Source: Vitis vinifera (lineage: Eukaryota; Streptophyta; Magnoliopsida; Vitales; Vitaceae). From it: a stretch of 64,000 nt of DNA. The position numbers and the translations under genes were made by a program. Under the pieces are notes generated by a model. It was not told where the DNA came from and searched no databases. It worked only from the letters and a program-made list of their open reading frames with translations. The DNA lies in assembly GCF_030704535.1 (NCBI RefSeq), contig NC_081818.1, forward strand, positions 1,687,001 to 1,751,000. Direction: 5' to 3'. Shown piece after piece: positions 23,317 to 35,735 of the stretch. Within the stretch, counting starts at the first letter, position 1. Each line of letters opens with the position of its first letter.

Positions 23317-25545
23317 ATGATGTCCTCTGCAGTAAAGTCTGGAGCATTGGTTTCTTTGCAAGACCTACAACCATCTTCTCCATTCTTTAAGCAAGGAGCT
23401 TCACTTAGAGTTACTGGAAAGTAAGTCCCTTTCCTTCCTAAAGTTTCAATTGACCCTATTCTTTGTTTGTAATTGTTTTTTATCTGTTATCTGTGGGAGT
23501 TCTATTTCCCTTTTCTTTTCTTAATTTCATGAGCACTTAAGGGCTCATTGTGTTGTTTAGACTGAAGTAATGATAATTTCCCAGTGGAGGCAGAGGTAAG
23601 GGGTGGTGGTGTCATCAGATATAATCTTGGTGTTGGTGGTAAGCTGTATGCAGTATTGGTTGTGATAAATTGATATTGCTCTTAATGGTGGCACTTGTCA
23701 TGAGAGATGAGGTGGTGATAGAAATAAGTTGAAGGTGGTATTGATGGTGTTCTTAAACACGGCACTGGTTATGTCATATGTAGTTGTGGAGGTGAGATGG
23801 AATTGAAAGTATTTTGGAGATGGCAGGGTGGCAAGTACATAGTATTTGATAGTATGTTGTTGGTGGAGGTCATGCTAACAGCACTATAGTAGTGGTGATG
23901 GAGGAGGTGGTGGGATGGCAAGTGATAATGCTGATTGAGGACAGGTACAGCAGTTATCACTTTGATATCATTACATAGGAGAAGATGGTAGTGATGGTAT
24001 TGACATGGCCAAACTGGTAATGGTTGTACTAGCAATGGTGGCAGTATGTTGATGGTAGCTGTGACAATTTAGATTGCACTGAAGAGTTGATTAAAAGAGA
24101 TATACACAAAACTTGGACCCTTAACATTTCAAGTATTGCAAAACTTCAGAAATAAGAATCTGTTTACTTTGGCCCAAAGAACACTACAAATCTGGGGACT
24201 TAAAAATCCATGTCCCTAATTCCAGCAGAAAGAACAGGATCTTGAAAAAAAAAAATAATCAAGTACAGAAAAAGCTAAAAATATTATATGAAAGTGATCT
24301 ACCCATGATTATTAAAAGATAGTTAATCTTTGCTGTAATATTCCACAACTAATATTTCTAGAGTGTCTCGGTTTTGAAAATAGTTTTGATCTGTTTGCTG
24401 CATGATTAAAAAGGGCTACCACAATCCTAAATGTGGATTACATGTTCAGTTGTTCTCTCCATCATAACTTTTAACTCAGCTCTTGAAAGTATGTGATACA
24501 AGAGAGGTTGCAATCTTGTCCAATTTTCTTTTATTTTTTGGTCAAGTTTTTTATTCCTTTCTTTGTTATAATTCAAATAACTTGTATGATATAAGGTGTT
24601 TGGTGTCCTTTCCATGACAGGCTTGTAGGGCATATTTTATGTCCTGAACATTTGAACTGTGCATTATATGATTTATATTAGATTCCCCCAATAGATCTCG
24701 TTGAAAATGATTCCCTTTACTTGGTGGTGCAAATTGGTAACATTATGTGTGCTTATGATTGTAGGGAATGGAAGAATAATAAAAGTCAATTTACTGATAT
24801 TCTAGTACTGATTACATGGATGTTTGTGACCTAGTTATCATCCAATGATGTTGCTTTCAACAAGGAAACATCATAAGCTGGTGCTGACAAATTATTGGCC
24901 TCTTGCATCTGCATGCGGGCACATATATGGGGTTCTATATATTGAAGCTAATCTCTTATTCTTCTGTATATTTTGCATGTTCTCTAAGCTTAATGATTAT
25001 TAGAAACAGGTCAGCAGTGCCAAATTATTGTGTAATGCATTGATCAATTATGATTTGGTTACATGATTGCATCTTATATGTTACATTGGTTGTAATTTGC
25101 CTATTATCATTCTCAATAATGCAATATTATTGGAATATCTTGTGTTTCCCCCTTAGGCTACAAGAGTACTCTGTTGAGACAGCTATAGCCATAGTTATTG
25201 ATGGAAGTGCCAACCTGAAGATCAACACCCAGCATCTGAGGGACCTTACATTTCGAGCTGGCTCCATTTATCAATTCATAGGTGAACTCCTCATTCAACC
25301 CGATAATGAGGTACGGGTTCATGATTAAAAGCCCTGCTAACTTGCATCTCTTTCCCACACAGAGTACTAACTGCAGATGAAATGGCTGTTGAGATGATGT
25401 TCTGCTACTTCATTTTCGTTTTCAGGCAATCTTACAAGCAAGAGTGGGTAGGAATGTCGATGGCATCGACCTCAACCTCTATCACCAGTCTCTGCAGCTG
25501 GTGAGACAGTTTCAGGCAGACCACATGAATGACCAAGCAGCTTAG
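23317..25545 (+). CDS. TEN1: CST complex subunit TEN1 (telomere capping)
   Basis: There are three coding exons: 23317-23420, 25157-25310 and 25426-25545. They total 378 nt, 125 aa plus TAG. The protein starts MMSSAVKSGALVSLQDLQPS, continues with SPFFKQGASLRVTGK joined to LQEYSVETAIAIVIDGSANL, then LKINTQHLRDLTFRAGSIYQ and FIGELLIQPDNE, and ends RNVDGIDLNLYHQSLQL plus a short tail. This is the small single-OB-fold plant TEN1 family (Arabidopsis MERISTEM DISORGANIZATION 1), which works with CTC1 and STN1 at chromosome ends. Length matches the family. Splice sites are AA/GTAAGT, TTAG/G, GAG/GTACGG and TTCAG/G. There are two adjacent ATGs at 23317 and 23320. Introns are large for such a small protein. 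Confidence 0.93.
23421..25156 (+). other. TEN1 intron with a GGTGGT-rich minisatellite-like stretch
   Basis: This is a 1.7-kb GT-AG intron, phase 2. 23585-24060 is unusually rich in GGTGGT/GGTGGAGG and TGGTRRTG words, suggesting a decayed purine/GT trinucleotide repeat. Long antisense open frames there are a by-product of that composition. No gene is nested here. Confidence 0.55.
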
Positions 25546-26033
25546 TCCAGTTTCCCCCAGAGGCTCGGCAGGAGAATTTTCACAAAGAAAGGTATCAAAC
25601 TAAACTAACTGCAACTTTTATACTCTACATGCTAAAACTGGATGGTGTTTCATTCATTCATCTTTGTACCCAATTGCTGTGACTTGTCGTCTATGCTGTG
25701 AACTGTTTTTTCAGATGAAATTTTAACAAATATTCATCAAAATTCATGCCCATCTAAGAGTCTCTACTTTTCCATTCGCATATCTCCAACATTACCCCTA
25801 AACCATGAATAAACTAGGAGCTTGTTAGCGTGTGATTTTGAGAGAGTTATAAGCATTTTCTAATATTTGGAAGAGCTTCCTAACGCTTGGAGGCAGTTCA
25901 TTGTAGCAATTAGGTGGTTGACAAATTTTTGAAAATTTCTTTTATGAACATAGAAAATCACTTAGGTGATTCTTTCAAAAATCACTTTCGAAAATCATGA
26001 CAAACTAATAATGCTTTTGACAGTAATTTTATG

Positions 26034-26102
26034 AAGTGTTTTTAACCTTTTTAACATTTGAAATTTTTTATTTTTCAAATATTAAAAAGGTCAAAAACAC
26101 TT
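26034..26102. repeat. Long hairpin of a MITE-like repeat (30-bp arms, 9-nt loop)
   Basis: The arm at 26034-26063 (AAGTGTTTTTAACC onward) is the near-exact reverse complement of 26073-26102, with 28 of 30 positions pairing. The loop is 26064-26072. A relative of the left arm appears near 27913-27940 (AAGTGTTTTTAATC). This is a typical foldback MITE core; the outer ends were not fixed. Confidence 0.75.
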
Positions 26103-26229
26103 TATCACTACCAAACACACACCAAGCGTGTTTTAATCTAATCATTCCTAAATAGCTCTCAGAGTCCATTTGTAAATGATATTAGAAGGAGCTAAAAATG
26201 CGGCTTAATATTTGCAAGCACATTTTTTC

Positions 26230-26620
26230 ATTAAAAAAAATAGTTTTTAACCTAAAATAATTTTAAAAAATAGTTTTTGATAATAGTTTTTAAAAACTAT
26301 TTTATGATTTTATAGAATAAAAGTCTGTTTGAAAATTTAAAATGTTTTTGACCTATTTTTTATATATTTAAAAATAATTTTTACATGTAATATTTTATTT
26401 TTAATCAATTTAAATGTTCGTATACTTACTTTTTAACACAATCATAAAAAAGTAAGTGAAAATAATAAAAAATAATTAAAATATGTTCTCTTAAAACACT
26501 CGATTTTATGTTTTTAAAAAGAAAAAAATAATTTTTGATTATCATGTTTTTGATATTTTTTGTTTTGAATAATAGAAAACTGTTCTAAAAAATAATTTTC
26601 AAATAGAACTTTAGACTTTT
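26230..26620. repeat. AT-rich MITE-like element, family with 47198-47845
   Basis: Contains TAGTTTTTAAAAACTATTTTAT and AAAAATAATTTTTACATGTAATATTTT. Close relatives of these blocks recur at about 47225-47360. Less similar forms occur near 57258-57641 and 60520-60835. No coding capacity. Confidence 0.45.
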
Positions 26621-26989
26621 GATTCTGGCTCGTAAAAAGTTACTTTAAAACACCATGATTTGACAAAGAACTATCTTGGAGCATATAATATAATTCAGTG
26701 AATGATAGGGAAAGTCACTACTCATTTGCAATCATTTCTGATCTTATTTTATAAGCTTTTCATTTTGAATATATTTTCTAATTTAATTAAAGAAAAAAAA
26801 TTGTAACATGTATCACTATCTAGTTCTAAGTGACCCCCAAAAAGGAGTGTCGCAGAGTCTATATGACCCTACACGTATTCATTAGGCTACTTCCCTATAA
26901 ATTATCCCTAAATATTATTTAAAAATAAAATAATTATTAAAATGGAAAAAGAAAAAGGGTGAATACTTTTCACTTTTCATGTCCTTAGT

Positions 26990-27480
26990 CCTGACTCCTG
27001 AACAAAAAACCAACTCATTACCGCGTTCCTTGGAAACTAGTGGCGTCATTTTCCAGTGCGCCGCCCCATTATAACATGTGATCTGTTCTCCGTCACGTGT
27101 CACATTCTTACGCGCTCCTTCCACGTCCTCTGTGGATCCCACTGCGCCCGACCTCATGTAATCACTCCCCTCAACCGACATCATCATGTGGTCTCATGGC
27201 CCGTGCTTCACATGCTTACCATGACAGCCACCCTTGCGTGTGTCACTCACACCCAAACCCCAGCCGCCCAGCCACCGGGATTCTGACACGTTGTACATCA
27301 GCCAGTCTTATCTTTTCTGTATGGCACGTTTGCTGGTACAGGTGTGGAGGAGGTGTATGGAGAAGTTTCTCGTTGGTGGGGACAAAATCTTTTACCAAAT
27401 ATTGGGATCTATGACTTTGAATTGGGCCGGGCCCACCAGAAAGACGGGCCAAGAGTCTTGATCTGACAAAGGCGTGGTCA
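26990..27480. other. GC-richer patch with clustered ACGT cores
   Basis: About 490 bp is visibly richer in G+C than its surroundings. It includes GTCACGTGTCAC (about 27092-27103, a G-box/ABRE-type word), CCACGTCC (27121-27128), GACACGTT and GGCACGTT. It looks like a plant promoter region or a gene remnant, but no downstream gene is recognisable and reading frames on both strands are unconvincing. Confidence 0.35.
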
Positions 27481-30232
27481 ATTGGCTATCAACTTATAGG
27501 TGGGGGAGAGGGGCATCATCCCCATCTTTGATATTTCCCTATGTACTCTCCTCATAGGTGGGGGGATTCATACCAATTATTTGTTTCAAAAACATATCTT
27601 TTTTTTCCCCCCTAAATCATTTTGTTTCTACTGAAAAAATAATTATTCTTTTTTAAAAAAAAAGATTAATACATGTATAAGGGTTCTATGGCATTGATCA
27701 AGATATTGCTTTGGCTTCCAAGTAAAAAGTTTTCTTTTATTTAATTTTAATAAAAGTTTTTGTTTGAGTAATTTTATTAAAATGGTTTAATACAATAATT
27801 AAAAAAATATTACTTTTGACATAAAATACATCTAACCGGTATAGAAAATGATTTTAAAAATTATGTTCGAGACAATTCTACTTTAGTTAGAATGTATTTA
27901 ATAGTAATTTTAAGAAGTGTTTTTAATCTTTTTAATATTTAAAAAAAAATCAATATCAAAATTATTAAACACGTTTTTTTAAATTACTGTAAAACGTTTA
28001 AATCAGATTTTAAATAAAAATTACTCATTTACAAAATTATTTTCCCAAAAACCCTTGACATTAAAAGTTGAAGTGGGGCCATAAAAAAATTCCTAATTTT
28101 ACAATAAGGGTGTTGGTAGTTTAGTTAGATTCTCTTGGACCATAAGTTTAGGAGAGGGCCCTCCATTATTAGCTAAACTTTGGATCTATACTTACAATAA
28201 TATAATAATGTGCATGGAAAGTTTTTCAACCACCACACAAAAATGGGAAGAATGGGGTAGGGGTGGCTCACCAAATAAGAGGATAGAGAGGGTCCTCAAA
28301 ACCAAAAAAAAAAGGGGATTTATTGGTTGCAATTCATGGGATTCAAACATGTTTTGTTCCTAGGAGTTTCATTATAAAATTCCAACTGTCTTCCTCTGTA
28401 TTTAAATGTGTGTCCTTTTCATGCTTCAATGTATAACTGCATTTATGCCCCTTCGCTTTTGGTATTGGTGGATTATGTTGACCTTTTGATTTATATCACA
28501 TTTATGAAAAAAAAAAAACCTATATTGCACAGTTAAACTCCGCGTTTTCATGGTCAAAACTATAGGTCATAACTGTCCGAACTAGGCTATGGTTAGTCAG
28601 ATATAGCATGACATAGGATTAAAAAGATAATAATATATATTATTTTATATTTGATAGGTGTCAAAATAAGAGAAAGTATTTCACTATTTACCATATCTTA
28701 TGTTCAACCAGATATGAAATAAAATATATGATATGACATATTTTTCGTGTTTTTTTAATAATATGTTAATTCTAAACTAAAATGTAGAATATATTGTAAA
28801 TTAATTAAAATATTAAAAAAATTAAATATTTATAGAACTAAATTGTTAATTAAGATATATTTTTATTTCATTTTTTATAAAATAAATGTAAGTATGATAT
28901 AACATATCTCATTGTATATAATATTTTATGATATTATGTCCATGGGATATAACATCCAATCGGATAATATCTTATTCCATCTTGTTAACTAAATGTAGTT
29001 TTGGTGTTTGAGGGAATACATAAATGAACGATTTTCTTAGTGTATTTTTAGAAAATTTAATAAGTTAAAAATAGAAAATTTTTTCCACTTAGATTTTTCG
29101 AAAAAAAAAAATTACTATGAGTTTAATTTAGAAATGAGATGTAAATTGCAATTCTATAGTGGTAACAAGATCTTTCAATATAAAACTTAGAAAAAGAAAT
29201 AGTCACCCAAATGTTTTGTAAATTTAGACACAAAGACAAACTATAAATAAATCAAACATTAAAAAATAAAATAAAATACTTTATTAAATTTTAAAATTTC
29301 TTTCTTTATTGTAATGCTTAGCTGGCTTCTTGTGATTGGGTCCTCTATTAACAAAATTATCCCTTCATTGGCATCATACTAAAATAATTGAGTTCCTTAC
29401 AACTTTTTTTATTCAATCATTTCCCTTGTGGGGTTAATATAATCTCAATCAATTATTTTAATGACTTGGGCTTTGGACACTCTTAATTTATTACACCAAT
29501 AATTAGCCACGTGTAGGGTTGTGATTTTTCTAGGTGTATTATATTTCTAAAAATAATAATTAATAATAAAACATTGCATCATAATCTCTCATGCAAAAAA
29601 AAAAAAAAAAAAAGAATCAAACTTGTGGATATTCCTTTGTATGTGTGCTCTTCAATTCAATATTTTTTGGTCAACAAAAGTCACCCATTTTTTTCTCAAT
29701 AAATTCTAACATCAAGAAAGCATGTTTTTATTTTATTTTATTTATTAATGTTGAATGCTAACCTCTTTCTTTATTTTAATAATCATTTCATGGAGTTTTA
29801 AAATTCCATAGCAATAAAGGGATTTAATAACATATTTTTTGTGTTTTCTATTCTAGAAAATAGAATACTATTCTTAAAAAAATTTTCCAAATAAGCCTTA
29901 AATGATGAAACATACGATTGAGTGTTTATACGTGATTTCATCGAAGTTCAGAGGGGAAAAAAAAAAAAAAAAAGTCAAGCACCATGTGCAAATATTTTCC
30001 TATGAAACAATTATTAGAATTAAAGTCAAATCAATAATGGTACTAGCATTTGAAAGAAAAAAAAACAAAAAAAATTGGTGGCATCCATTACAATTAATAA
30101 TTTAAGAAAAAACATTGTAATTTTTCTTCCTATTATATTAAAAAAATTAAAATTTTGAATTTTTACGACATTGAAACCGAAATTTTAGATTTTTCTAATT
30201 ATTATTAGCTTACGAGAACATGATCAATGGGT

Positions 30233-30235
30233 AAC

Positions 30236-30274
<39 letters not shown>
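30233..30274. repeat. (AAT)n microsatellite
   Basis: About 13 uninterrupted AAT/ATA repeats lie in AT-rich intergenic DNA upstream of the PP2C gene. Confidence 0.95.
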
Positions 30275-30275
<1 letters not shown>

Positions 30276-30925
30276 TACAAAAAAATTCTTAAGCTTTTTT
30301 AAGCAAAAAAATTTATTTTATTATCTTGATTTTTTTAAAAACACCCTCAAATTAAAATATTTGGTGATTAACTAAGTGAAAAATATTTTATGACAATCCA
30401 TCTATTCATATACCTCTTATACTATTATAATGTGTCAATCTTATGACATAGGCTTCTACAATAATATTTCAATGCTATAATATAGGCTCTTGTCATATTC
30501 CACTTTATTTACCTAATTAATTTTTTTTTTTCTTGGGACTCTCCAATCTTCTTCTTTCCCACCTTGTACTTTCAGCATCATTAATATTATTTTTTTGGAG
30601 AAAAGAAATAAAAATTTTAATTTAGTACATTTATTTACCTAATGTCAAAAATGGGCCTTAATGAATGTCCATTCACATCTTATTTTAATATTTCTTTTGT
30701 TATCATTTTCATGGCATAGCCTATTTTTAATTTTAAAAAAACCCAGAAAATTTATTTTTATTAATTAATATGAATTAAATTGTTAAAGAAAGTAAAAAAT
30801 AAAAATAAAAAAAGAAAAAAAATTAAAAAGGGAGATGGATCTCTACCCAAAAGTTATGGTAATACCGTAATAGAAGAATAGAAAAAGGAGGGAGTAAATT
30901 AGAAAGCTAAAAAGGATGCCTTTTT

Positions 30926-32055
30926 ATGGTTGCAGAGGTACACGTACACTGTTTTGTACACAAGCTGTCTTTGTTTTCTTCTCCATATCTCCAAACCATG
31001 GACTCCCATCCTTTCCACTCTCTTTTTTCTCCATTTCCCACCTCCACCCACCCGTCTTTTCTCTCTTTCCGGCCGGCTACACTTGTTTTCCGGCGACCCC
31101 AACACTTTCTGGCTCTGTGAATTCTCCTTCTTCACCTGGAAAATCGAGGTTTCCCATCCACGCCACTCATTTTTTTTTTTTTTTTACCCTTTCTTGTCTG
31201 TTTGAATTTGGTAACTTTCTTGTCACCTCTTCTTCTGGTTTCCCGGAAAATACGTGGAAAGGGAAGACCGGAGAGCTTTGAATTTTGGGTTTTTTGTTTT
31301 CTTTTGGTTTGGTTTGGTTTGGTTGACCGTAGATGATCAGCTCCACCCAACTGGGTTAAAGGGGTTGTGTTTGGCAGTTAGGCTGACTTGACTGGAAAAA
31401 TGGAAATTTATTTTATTTTATTTTTCAGATTTTGAGTTTTTTTTGGTTAGCTGTTATTTTCTCAGCAATTAAGCAGCAAGTTTTGATGGTTTATGTTATT
31501 TTTTTTATTTAAGGTGATAGATGCAGTGTTGAGATTGATGAAAGAAATGAAAAATCCACTCAGCTTAGGTGAGGGGGTGTGCTGGGTTGAATGGAATGAA
31601 ATGGAAGATAAAATTTGAGATCTTGACCTTTTTTTTTCTTCTCATTTTGGGGAATTTTCTCAGCAACCAAACAGCTGATTTTGTGGTTAATTTTTTTATA
31701 TAAAAAAGTGCTAGTTGCTCTGTTGGAATTCCATGTAAGATCGAATGTGCTCTGAGCGCCTTTCAGATTCAATGTTTTTGTTTTTTTATGCTTTGTAAAT
31801 ACTTAGATTCTTACCTTTATCGTTTTCACCGCAATTTAATATGCTTTAGCATTCTGTTTGGTTCTCAGGAAAGAAGAGTGAGAAATGGAAACAAGGGTTC
31901 ATTTCTGAAGAGTTTCTAATATTTTATTTTCCTCTCATGCCTTCCCGAGAATCAAACAGACTGTAAATAACTTGTTCTCTCTTTCCTTTCAAGATTTACA
32001 AGTCATACCAAGAAGAACCTTTCCTTAATCTGGTGGGAATTGAACTGCAGAGGCA
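30926..32055 (+). promoter_or_regulatory. 5' leader and leader intron of the PP2C gene
   Basis: 30930-31200 is pyrimidine-rich and less AT-rich than its surroundings, with several upstream ATGs. A plausible donor is TTTG/GTAACT at about 31209. The acceptor is CTGCAG just before AGGCAATGG (about 32050). A (GGTTT)n run lies at about 31303-31324. Open frames here do not resemble proteins. Confidence 0.45.
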
Positions 32056-35000
32056 ATGGGGCATTTTTCATCCATGTTCAATGGATGGGCGAGGTCCTTT
32101 TCTATCAAAAAAGCGAGCAGTTCAGGGAATTGTGGTGGAAGAGAGGCTGTTGAAGTAATGGCAAAGGAGGCGAAGAAGAATGATTTGATACTGCACTCTT
32201 CCGGGTTTGTTAATGTCAATGGTTCAAACAATTTCACTTCCCTTTACTCAAAGCGAGGCGAAAAGGGTGTGAATCAGGATTGCTTCATTGTGTGGGAGGT
32301 ATGCCTAGAAAATTGGCAATTTTATAAGGCTTACTTCTGAGAATTTGGAGGAGAAATAATGGAAAACAACATTCTGAATATAATGTTTGGAGAAAATCTC
32401 AATTAAACCAAGAAAATTTAAGATTTAAATTTTGATGATTTTTCTTTAATCTTATATTTTCATAGCAACCAAATGGCATGATGTTGTTTATGGCTAGTTG
32501 TTTGGTTCTAAATGAAATGAAAATGTGGGTTTTGATTGCTTTAAATTGATGAATGTGATTTTGTTTCTTCAATGGCAGGAATTTGGAGGGCAAGAGGATA
32601 TGCTCTTTTGTGGGGTTTTTGATGGTCACGGGCCATGGGGTCATTATGTGGCAAAAAGGGTCAGAGAATCAATGCCATCTTCTTTGTTGTGCAATTGGCA
32701 GGAAACCCTTGCTGAAGCCTCACTTGACCCAGATTTTGACTTGCAAGCAGAAAAAAAGCTTCACCGGTTTAATATATGGAAGCATTCCTACTTAAAAACT
32801 TGTGCTGCTATTGATCAAGAGCTTGAGCATCATCGTCGAATCGATTCCTTCAACAGTGGGACAACAGCACTTACCATTGTTAGACAGGTGAGTGAAGTTC
32901 CTAGTTGTTTTGAATTCCAAAATAGATTGGATTCGTTCATTTTTTTCCATGGAAACCTATACCTCTTACTTCACTTTTGGCTATTTCAAGGCATGGAAGT
33001 CTGTCTTCTATATTGTATTGGTCACTTTTTGTATTTTTTTTTCCGGTCGTTTCTTCATAGAACAAGGTTGAGTACTAGAAAAATGCAGAAAAACTACCAA
33101 AAAATGAGCGACAATTTACAATTTCTGTGTGGACACCATGTTAAATATTTATAGGAAAGTATGATAAAGAAGAAGCTGATTCTTGTCTGCATATATTGAA
33201 CTTGGCTCTGTATGGACTCTTTTGGATTAACTGTATAGGAATGAAGGAATTATTGTGATGTAAGCCAGAAATGTCACAAACCAAGTTGTTGATAAAAAAT
33301 TTCAGTATATTCAATTGACGGTGAAAAGATTTAAAAAATTAAGACCATGAAAAGGGGAAAAGAAGAAGCAAGTGAGCTTTTAAGAATGTTTCAAAAACTT
33401 TTCCCGTATTCAAGGTATTTTGACTTGGTTCCAACTTTGCCTGTTATTCCAACATACCATGCAGTCAGAAAAAGGGAAGGAAACTCTCAACATCAGTTTC
33501 AAGGTCTGCGAGATGGTTATGTTTTCTTGTACTCTTCATTTATCAGGGGTGACCCTTTCAACAGGAGAAATCATTTTTCTAAGTATTAGGAATCCCACAA
33601 GATTTTTGGACCGTTTATTATTCAATCCATTATTAGGTATCCCAAGAAATTCTTAGACTGTTTACTATTCTATTCAATCCACGGTGTCCAAATGGCACAT
33701 CAATTGTGTAAGTCTTGATACATAGCTAGTCTTTTTATCTGGCTTCTTGATATAGCTATTAATATTGCTCCTCTGGTTGGATGGGGACTATATTTAGGTT
33801 GCCTCTGTTTTGGTCCAACTGCCCATCTTAGAGAAAACACTCTTTCCTATTCCAATATATTGGATTGCTTGTTTCACCCGATACTGAGAAAAATAAAAAT
33901 CATAATCTTCATTTGTCTTGTAATAAGTATGAGAACAGAAGAAAGGTTAATCAAATTCAGTAGGACTTGGTTAGGCAAGAAGCTTGGTTTCAAAACCTAT
34001 GTTCATTATGTACCTTCTAACCTCTAGTCAATGGATTAATTTTAAGACTGAGAATCTTTAATCCATTGAGGAAATAAGGATTTGTTTGCAGTGTGATTTG
34101 CTTGGAGAATTCTACTGTTTTTCATTTATTAGTATTATGACCATGGAAGTTTAATCAGGATAAACATGAATAGAGTCCAAATTGATGTTTTGTTAGGGGG
34201 AAAGCATTTTTGTAGCAAATGTCGGTGACTCACGTGCTGTATTGGCTACCATGTCTGATGATGGCAACTTGGAACCAGTTCAACTTACTATTGATTTCAA
34301 ACCGAATCTACCTCGTTAGTTCTCTCCCTCTCACTTCCCATTTCTTCCAAAATGTTTGTAGACTCTGACACTTCTGTTAAATCTTGTTTCCAGAGGAGGC
34401 TGAGCGGATAATTCAGTGCAAAGGGCGAGTGTTCTGTTTAGGCGATGAGCCAGGAGTGCACAGGGTCTGGCTTCCCCATGAGGAATCACCAGGACTGGCT
34501 ATGTCTAGAGCCTTTGGGGATTACTGTGTGAAGGATTTTGGACTCATTTCTGTGCCTGAAGTGACACAGAGGAACATAACCAGCAGAGACCAATTTGTTG
34601 TGCTTGCAACTGATGGGGTATGTACTGTACCCAGTAATTTTTGGAGTTTGCAAAAATAGTAGAAAATGAAAAACCCGAAAAAGCATATAAAACTACTTAC
34701 ATCTAAACTAATGAACTTAATACTATTATGAGCAAAACTAGAGGAGAATGCTTCTATTTTTGGGATACCCACTCTGATCATATTATGGGCAGCTGAAACA
34801 TTCGTGAACTTTTTCTATTTCAATTGTATGACTATGAGACTTTCTTTTAAATCAAAGATAATTGGTATAAATGGTTGTATCCAGCTGCTAGAGGTAACTC
34901 AGAAAATATTTTGGTGATGGAAGAAACAAAACTTCAGAACATTAACTCAAGTAGAATTAGATCAAAAGCTACCAGTTATCATATTCTTGTGTAGATTAGA

Positions 35001-35243
35001 TGATTTGTTTGTGAAAACCGACTGTTATTTGTTCAGGTCTGGGATGTTGTCTCAAATCAAGAAGCAGTGCAAATAGTATCTTCAACACCCAACAGAGCGA
35101 AGTCAGCCAAGCGTCTAGTTGAGTGTGCAGCCCGTGCTTGGAAACGCAAGAGGCGGGGAATTGCAGTGGATGACATCTCAGCTGTTTGTCTCTTCTTCCA
35201 CCCTTGTTCCATTCAGCAAGTTACTGTACCAAAAGAGTCATGA
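32056..35243 (+). CDS. Clade-E protein phosphatase 2C, EGR-like
   Basis: There are five coding exons: 32056-32298, 32579-32887, 34197-34314, 34394-34617 and 35037-35243. They total 1101 nt, 366 aa plus TGA, with all borders GT-AG and in phase. The N-terminus MGHFSSMFNGWARSFSIKK has Gly2 in an N-myristoylation context, as in Arabidopsis EGR phosphatases. PP2C motifs are present: GVNQD (Asp75), VFDGHGPWGH (DGHG 96-99), SGTTAL, ANVGDSRAVL (Asp195), SRAFGD, LATDGVWDV (Asp297, Asp301) and VDDIS near the end. Metal-binding aspartates are intact, so it should be an active Mn/Mg-dependent Ser/Thr phosphatase at membranes. EGR proteins restrain growth under drought in Arabidopsis; that role here is inference. 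A CT-rich leader near 30950-31210 with a leader intron ending at CTGCAG before the ATG is likely. Confidence 0.96.
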
Positions 35244-35600
35244 GAACATGCAAAATGCTGAGGAATTGTTCTGTATTTTTCCACACACTGTAATCTTATT
35301 TCAATTTAGTGGGTCTTAGTTAAAAATTCCCTTCTTATTCCATTATCGTGTTCCGTTTTGGTAGCTCTAATATGAATTCATTCTGCAAATCCAGAAGAAC
35401 ATTGAAAAAGTTGTCTCCTCCCCTTGGATTATGGCTATCATCAGTGCCAGTGGGGCTGCATTCCATCTAAATGGGATTCACCCATGTCCTGTCAGAGACT
35501 TATTAGCCACCAATAATTGTGACAGCAACCTACCCAATTTCATTCATTCCCTTATGGTTCAATGTTTATCACAAAGTTCGTCCCAAAAGGTATATGGGTT
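35244..35600. other. 3' UTR and downstream flank of the PP2C gene
   Basis: No gene was seen. The sequence up to about 35400 is likely 3' UTR. Small open frames are not convincing. Confidence 0.45.
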
Positions 35601-35659
35601 GAATAGACAGGTTCCAGAAGGCAAAGAGCAAAAGAAAAGTTGGGGGAGGTGAAGATGCC

Positions 35660-35710
35660 ATCCCACATCGGCAATGGGATCGAATGGAAGATATTTGGTT
35701 GGTTATATAA
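35660..35710 (+). promoter_or_regulatory. snRNA-type promoter-like module (USE plus TATA)
   Basis: ATCCCACATCG at 35660-35670 exactly matches the plant snRNA upstream sequence element (RTCCCACATCG). TATATAA follows at 35704-35710. The gap of 33 bp is the spacing used by RNA polymerase II snRNA genes in plants; Pol III snRNA genes use about 24 bp. The same word also occurs in some plant repeats, so the match alone does not prove an RNA gene. Confidence 0.45.
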
Positions 35711-35735
35711 TGGGAGGAGATGAGGCATGAAAAAT

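Larger units (their letters stand above)
25546..30900. other. Intergenic region, no gene seen
   Basis: The first about 150 bp is likely TEN1 3' UTR. The remainder is AT-rich with MITE-like hairpins (25816-26115, 26230-26620, and relatives near 27900-28010), one GC-richer patch (26990-27480), homopolymers and a microsatellite. Open frames at 27056-27461 lie in the GC-richer patch on both strands and have no recognisable domain. Confidence 0.5.

Noticed and set aside
30926-31281. Several plus-strand frames before the PP2C gene
   Set aside because: Pyrimidine-rich leader sequence with no domain; best explained as 5' UTR.
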